A DNA stretch of 64,000 bases, taken from contig CAMYIZ010000016.1 of NCBI GenBank assembly GCA_947258585.1, positions 76,085 to 140,084 on the forward strand, in the 5' to 3' direction. The position numbers and the translations under genes are program-made. This document shows, one piece after another, positions 62,877-64,000 of the stretch. The notes under the pieces were generated by a model. That model made no database searches, was not told where the DNA came from, and saw only the letters and a list, made by a program, of their open reading frames with translations. Source of the stretch: an uncultured Haliea sp. Lineage in GTDB: Bacteria > Pseudomonadota > Gammaproteobacteria > Pseudomonadales > Halieaceae. How positions within the stretch are numbered: the first letter of the stretch is position 1; every line of letters starts with the position of its first letter.

Positions 62877-64000
62877 ATGCCCGCCAGACTTCTATTCCTC
62901 ATTCTGCTCAGCGCGCTCAGTGGCCCTGCCGCGGTGGCCACCGAGCCCGAGTATGCCGCACAGGGGCCGCAGTCCTGCATTGGCTGCCACGATTTCGGTG
63001 ACTCATCCCCCGTACACCCCCTGCTGCAGAGTGCCCACGGCGCCAGCGACCAGGCCGGTACACCGATGGCGGAGCGCGGCTGCGAGGAATGCCATGGCCC
63101 CAGCGCGGCCCACACCCGGGCTCCCACCCAGGTGGCTCCGGGCGTAAGCTTCGGGCCACGCTGGATGACCACGGCCGCGGAGCAGGACCGCCAGTGCGTG
63201 GCCTGCCACGGCGATGATGTCGCCCGCCACTGGGAGGGATCACATCACCAGCAGCAGGAACTGAGCTGCGTCACCTGCCACGATATTCACAGCGCCCGGG
63301 ATACAGTGCTGAAGCCGCCGGGCCAGACGGAGGTCTGCACCCTGTGCCACAAGGAGCAGAAGTCCGGGATCCATGGCCTCAGCGAACGGGCCCACTTCAA
63401 TCCCGCCTGCAGCAGCTGCCACAGCCCCCACGACAGCCTGGGGCCCCACAGTGTAATGCTGGCGAATCGTTCCAAGGGCTGCGCCAGCTGCCACAACCTG
63501 GTCAGCATGGCGAGCGACCCCGCGGTGTCCGCCAAGGCCACCAGCTACCACAAAGTCATGGCGAAGACCGACAGAAGCTGTCTGGATTGCCATGTCGGCA
63601 TTGCTCACGTTACCGCGAGCGGTGTCGCCCCACTGATTGCCGAGGCCAGCAACAATCGCAACGTGACCCTGTTCTACCCCGGCCAGTCCGATAGCGAGTG
63701 GTTACTGAGCGAACATCCGGGGTCCCAGCCCCTGCGCCAGGGCAGCAGTTGCCAACAGTGCCACCGCGGCGAGGAGGCCGCCATGGGCACAGCACTCGCC
63801 GCCGGGGGATTTGCGCCCGCCACTCGGGACATCAAGGTCAGGTTCGGCACCGACGCCGGCAACTTGGTGGTGGAAATCGACTGGCGCGGCGCGGAAGAAG
63901 AGCGGGATCTCGCCCTGATGTGGGGTGACGGCGGCAACGACCAGCTGGCTCGCGCCGGCTGCTTCGCCGCCTGCCACAGCGATATGCCCGGCATGACCCG
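62877..64000 (+). CDS. Multiheme c-type cytochrome with C-terminal CX3CH domain (partial)
   Basis: The frame starts at ATG 62877, behind a strong AGGAGG site, and is still open at the window edge (374 codons). A signal peptide ends near AVA at residue 21. Nine CXXCH motifs follow at about residues 34, 69, 107, 131, 154, 178, 202, 235 and 292, as in DmsE/MtrA-like periplasmic cytochromes. After about residue 315 the sequence changes to a beta-rich domain (VRFGTDAGNLVVEIDWRG) with a CX3CH motif (CFAACH at 362-367), resembling ethylbenzene-dehydrogenase-type heme domains. Presumably accepts electrons from the adjacent NapC-type protein. The end and any further domains lie outside. Confidence 0.88.
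   Translation, partial: MPARLLFLILLSALSGPAAVATEPEYAAQGPQSCIGCHDFGDSSPVHPLLQSAHGASDQAGTPMAERGCEECHGPSAAHTRAPTQVAPGVSFGPRWMTTAAEQDRQCVACHGDDVARHWEGSHHQQQELSCVTCHDIHSARDTVLKPPGQTEVCTLCHKEQKSGIHGLSERAHFNPACSSCHSPHDSLGPHSVMLANRSKGCASCHNLVSMASDPAVSAKATSYHKVMAKTDRSCLDCHVGIAHVTASGVAPLIAEASNNRNVTLFYPGQSDSEWLLSEHPGSQPLRQGSSCQQCHRGEEAAMGTALAAGGFAPATRDIKVRFGTDAGNLVVEIDWRGAEEERDLALMWGDGGNDQLARAGCFAACHSDMPGMT

Noticed and set aside
1-64000. Mobile elements, CRISPR arrays, tRNA or rRNA genes, prophage
   Set aside because: No transposase, integrase, regularly spaced repeats, or tRNA/rRNA-like sequence was seen; the gene blocks match ordinary gammaproteobacterial synteny.

Overview
The window is a GC-rich bacterial chromosome segment with tightly packed genes, and it contains no rRNA, tRNA, insertion sequence or CRISPR array that I could find. 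The gene order points to a marine-type gammaproteobacterium related to Pseudomonas and the Cellvibrionales (Halieaceae-like; this is inference). Supporting blocks are hda-perM-DUF2066 divergent from purM-purN-DUF3108, dcd-apbC divergent from metG-rsxABCDGE, and rimI next to a holD-like gene. I see no sign of recent horizontal transfer.

Layout. 1-4.95 kb: end of a SnoaL-like gene, then an ArsR repressor, an RND pump and its membrane fusion protein, reading leftward. 5.0-6.8 kb: class II aldolase-like protein and an anchored tyrosine phosphatase-like protein. 6.8-11.6 kb: two Na+-coupled amino-acid transporters (AGCS and NSS/SNF), an M24B aminopeptidase P and a small rubredoxin. 11.6-23.25 kb: a complete type II secretion operon gspCDEFGHIJKLMN. 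Its promoter region carries 11-bp-phased CTGTCAC repeats resembling a Pho box. 23.3-31.9 kb: a candidate small RNA, cysK, a GNAT acetyltransferase, a quinone oxidoreductase, a SrmB-like helicase, oligopeptidase A, and a pterin-like trio (6-pyruvoyltetrahydropterin synthase homologue, SDR, YhhQ transporter). 32-39.1 kb: an amino-acid catabolism block with leucine-type dehydrogenase, fused indolepyruvate:ferredoxin oxidoreductase, an Lrp-type regulator with an obvious operator, methionine-type aminotransferase and omega-amidase. 39.1-45.8 kb: OmpA-like protein, Hda, PerM, DUF2066, purM, purN, DUF3108. 45.8-54.4 kb: dcd, apbC, metG and the Rsx/Rnf electron-transport complex. 54.4-58.3 kb: a small unknown protein, rimI, a holD-like gene, a glycosyltransferase and an Nramp-like transporter lacking the usual metal ligands. 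58.5-62 kb: a large Ig-like lipoprotein and a convergent pectinacetylesterase-like lipoprotein sharing one strong terminator. 62.2-64 kb: a NapC/NirT tetraheme cytochrome followed by a multiheme cytochrome that runs off the window.

How the genes fit together. Much of the window concerns protein and amino-acid use. Type II secretion would export hydrolases, PrlC and aminopeptidase P would finish peptide breakdown, AGCS and SNF carriers would import amino acids, and the 32-39 kb block would transaminate and oxidise them. Redox and iron-sulfur functions (rubredoxin, IOR, ApbC, Rsx, cysK, multiheme cytochromes) form a second theme. The items I find most worth checking are the SqrR/BigR-like two-cysteine repressor with its AT-rich operator over an RND pump, the Pho-box-like array at the gsp promoter, the orphan minus-strand terminator next to cysK, the cysteine-less pterin synthase homologue, and the multiheme protein whose C-terminal part carries a CX3CH motif.
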